In this document: piece by piece, positions 6,974 to 8,342 of the stretch
Numbering within the stretch: the stretch's first letter is position 1
Layout: every line of letters begins with the position of its first letter
Origin: Candidatus Neoflavobacterium equi
GTDB taxonomy: Bacteria; Bacteroidota; Bacteroidia; Flavobacteriales; Flavobacteriaceae
DNA: 8,342 nucleotides
Assembly: GCA_018065745.1 (NCBI GenBank)
Contig: JAGHSS010000393.1
Location: 1 to 8,342 of the forward strand
Reading direction: 5' to 3'
The notes under the pieces: generated by a model
The model's input: only the letters and a program-made list of their open reading frames with translations
Database searches by the model: none
Told to the model about the DNA's origin: nothing
Program-made: the position numbers and the translations under genes

Positions 6974-8210
6974 TTTTAGGGTTATGCGTTTTGTTTGTAT
7001 TGTTTGTATTGTTGTTTGTGCTCTGAGTTTTTTGTGGTGCGCGCTCTGTTGCAGTTCCTTCAGCAACTGCACCTTGTTTTGGAGCTACACGTTTTCTTAC
7101 AGGTTTCTTTTTCTTTTTTGGTTGATCAAAACGCGTTAATGAATCTTGTCCAACCACATTGTGAAACTCTTTTTGTAAATCAACTTCGTTCTCAACAGTG
7201 TAATCCTCAATAGTTTCCACACGTTTGCGCTCTTTGTTCATCTGCATAATTTCCTTTACCTGGTCAACAGACAACACATACCAATGTGCGTAATTTGACG
7301 GATATGCGAACCACATCAAACGTTTGAAAATATCAATTTTTTGACAAACTGCATCTCCTTTATCTGTATACAACTTGGTTTCCATGGTTGGGAATTCCTT
7401 TAGTGCATCCAAATAAGTATCCAGCTCATAATTCAAACAACATTTTAATTTACCACATTGACCCGCAAGCTTTTGTGGATTTAAAGACAGTTGTTGGTAA
7501 CGTGCTGCAGATGTATTTACACTTCTAAAGTCAGTCAACCAAGTAGAACAACAAAGTTCTCTACCACAAGATCCAATACCTCCCAATCTCGCCGCTTCTT
7601 GTCTGAAACCAACTTGTTTCATTTCAATACGCGTACTGAATTCACGGGCAAAATCTTTGATCAATTGTCTAAAGTCTACACGGTCACTCGCTGTATAATA
7701 GAACGTTGCCTTTGAACCGTCTCCTTGAAATTCAATGTCAGAAATTTTCATTTCCAAATTCAATTTAATCGCCAATTCTCTTGCACGAACTTTCATAGGC
7801 TCTTCACGATCCCGAGCTTCCGTCCAAATATCAATGTCTTTTTGAGTAGCTTTTCTATATACTTTAAGCAAGTCTCCTTTTGGATCCACGCCTTTTTTCT
7901 TCATTTGCACTTTCACTAATTCCCCAACAAGCGTTACAATTCCAACGTCATGTCCTGGAGAAGCTTCTGTAGCAATCACATCACCAATAGAAATGGTTAG
8001 TTTCTCATGGTTTCTGTAGAAGTCTTTTCTACCGTTTTTAAAACGAATTTCCACACAGTCAAAAACTTCCTGTCCGTTTGGTACCGCCATATTGGCCAAC
8101 CAATCAAAAACCGTTAATTTGTTGCAGCTATCGGTGCCGCAAGTCCCATTATTTTTACAGCCACGCGGAGTACCATCTGCACTCTTTGTAGCACAACTTG
8201 TACATGCCAT
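6957..8210 (-). CDS. ricT: RicT/YaaT-like PSP1-domain protein with two cysteine clusters
   Basis: A 417-residue cytoplasmic protein of the PSP1/YaaT family. The N-terminus has five cysteines (C3, C6, C18, C24, C29) with PRGCKNNGTCGTDSCNK at 15-31, a form I associate with Bacteroidota members. A PSP1-like core covers roughly 75-270. It includes the family hallmark GGIGSCGRELCCSTWL (210-225; C215, C220, C221) and LSLNPQKLAGQCGKLKCCLNYE (241-262; C252, C257, C258), closely resembling B. subtilis YaaT. There, YaaT (RicT) joins YlbF and YmcA in an Fe-S-containing complex affecting RNA processing, biofilm and sporulation; neither partner is seen here, so the role in this organism is inferred only by family. 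Residues about 363-417 form a basic, then Asn/Thr-rich disordered tail. The ATG start is supported by the conserved Cys-rich N-terminus. It is the first gene of the ricT-gldH-PBP unit. Confidence 0.9.
   Translation of the reverse strand: MACTSCATKSADGTPRGCKNNGTCGTDSCNKLTVFDWLANMAVPNGQEVFDCVEIRFKNGRKDFYRNHEKLTISIGDVIATEASPGHDVGIVTLVGELVKVQMKKKGVDPKGDLLKVYRKATQKDIDIWTEARDREEPMKVRARELAIKLNLEMKISDIEFQGDGSKATFYYTASDRVDFRQLIKDFAREFSTRIEMKQVGFRQEAARLGGIGSCGRELCCSTWLTDFRSVNTSAARYQQLSLNPQKLAGQCGKLKCCLNYELDTYLDALKEFPTMETKLYTDKGDAVCQKIDIFKRLMWFAYPSNYAHWYVLSVDQVKEIMQMNKERKRVETIEDYTVENEVDLQKEFHNVVGQDSLTRFDQPKKKKKPVRKRVAPKQGAVAEGTATERAPQKTQSTNNNTNNTNKTHNPKNAPKK
6993..7010. repeat. Short 9-bp tandem repeat in the ricT tail
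   Basis: Two perfect copies of GTTTGTATT (plus strand) are followed by a degenerate third unit to about 7019. In the ricT frame they encode part of the Asn/Thr run. They end about 19 nt before the gldH start codon. Being a multiple of three, gain or loss of a unit would keep ricT in frame. Confidence 0.6.
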
Positions 8211-8342
8211 TTGTTATGAATATATATTGATCGCGACTAATGTCACTACGAAATCAAAAATTAATTTGTCTGTAAAGATATTACTTTTTAAAACAACCTT
8301 ATCCATTAAAATTTTTATTTGTAGTAGCAAATTAGTTTAAAT
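8211..8342 (-). other. Upstream region of ricT at the right edge
   Basis: A 132-nt AT-rich stretch before the ricT ATG. On the minus strand TATCTTTA (near 8265-8272) matches seven of eight positions of a Bacteroidota -7 box, but the nearest TTG lies only about 13 nt upstream, too close for a -33 element, so I do not call a promoter. The leader directly before ricT (CATAACAA) has no Shine-Dalgarno sequence. A 30-codon reading frame (8306 to 8214) fills most of the region and is treated as a finding. Confidence 0.4.

Noticed and set aside
6974..7072. 33-residue N-terminal extension of GldH from a GTG codon
   Set aside because: It would bury the lipoprotein signal peptide behind a hydrophilic segment; the sequence is the ricT tail read in another frame.
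1..8342. Search for CRISPR, insertion sequences, tRNA, rRNA, phage or defence genes
   Set aside because: No regularly spaced repeats, terminal inverted repeats, transposase motifs or structured RNA genes were seen; all long frames are explained by ordinary cellular genes.

Overview
The window looks like a chromosomal segment from a gliding-type member of the Bacteroidota, most likely class Flavobacteriia. The reasons are AT-rich DNA with A-rich leaders and no Shine-Dalgarno boxes at most starts, one good Bacteroidota-type -7 box (TAnnTTTG), a GldH gliding lipoprotein, and a RicT/PSP1-family protein with the Cys-rich N-terminus that I associate with this phylum. All six confidently called protein genes lie on the minus strand, so transcription runs from right to left. 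Coding density is high and every gene appears intact.

Reading in the direction of transcription: (1) 8210-4132 is a tight three-gene unit, ricT, gldH and a class A penicillin-binding protein (PBP1A type). Its genes overlap by 17 and 8 nt, and it ends in a strong intrinsic terminator at 4060-4091. (2) 4030-1451 holds scoA and scoB, the two subunits of a 3-oxoacid CoA-transferase (1-nt overlap), followed after 61 nt by an AI-2E-family membrane protein. This unit ends in an intrinsic terminator at 1365-1407. (3) 1332-166 is a single RlmI-type 23S rRNA cytosine methyltransferase gene with a candidate promoter directly in front of it and its own terminator at 107-135.

Functionally this is a mixed housekeeping neighbourhood. 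The first unit joins a cytoplasmic Cys-rich regulatory protein, an envelope lipoprotein needed for gliding, and a peptidoglycan synthase. The second joins ketone-body/ketoacid CoA transfer with a permease-like protein of unknown cargo. The third acts on ribosome maturation. No gene-free stretch exceeds 300 bases; the largest intergenic gap is 118 nt, with 165 nt at the left edge and 132 nt at the right edge.

I looked for mobile elements, CRISPR-like repeats, tRNA/rRNA genes, defence genes, diversity-generating repeats and phage remnants, and saw none. I do not see a previously undescribed system here. The points most worth a second look are the overlapping ricT-gldH-PBP unit, the two cysteine clusters of RicT, a terminator only about 30 nt upstream of the scoA start, and a 30-codon reading frame ending 3 nt before ricT.
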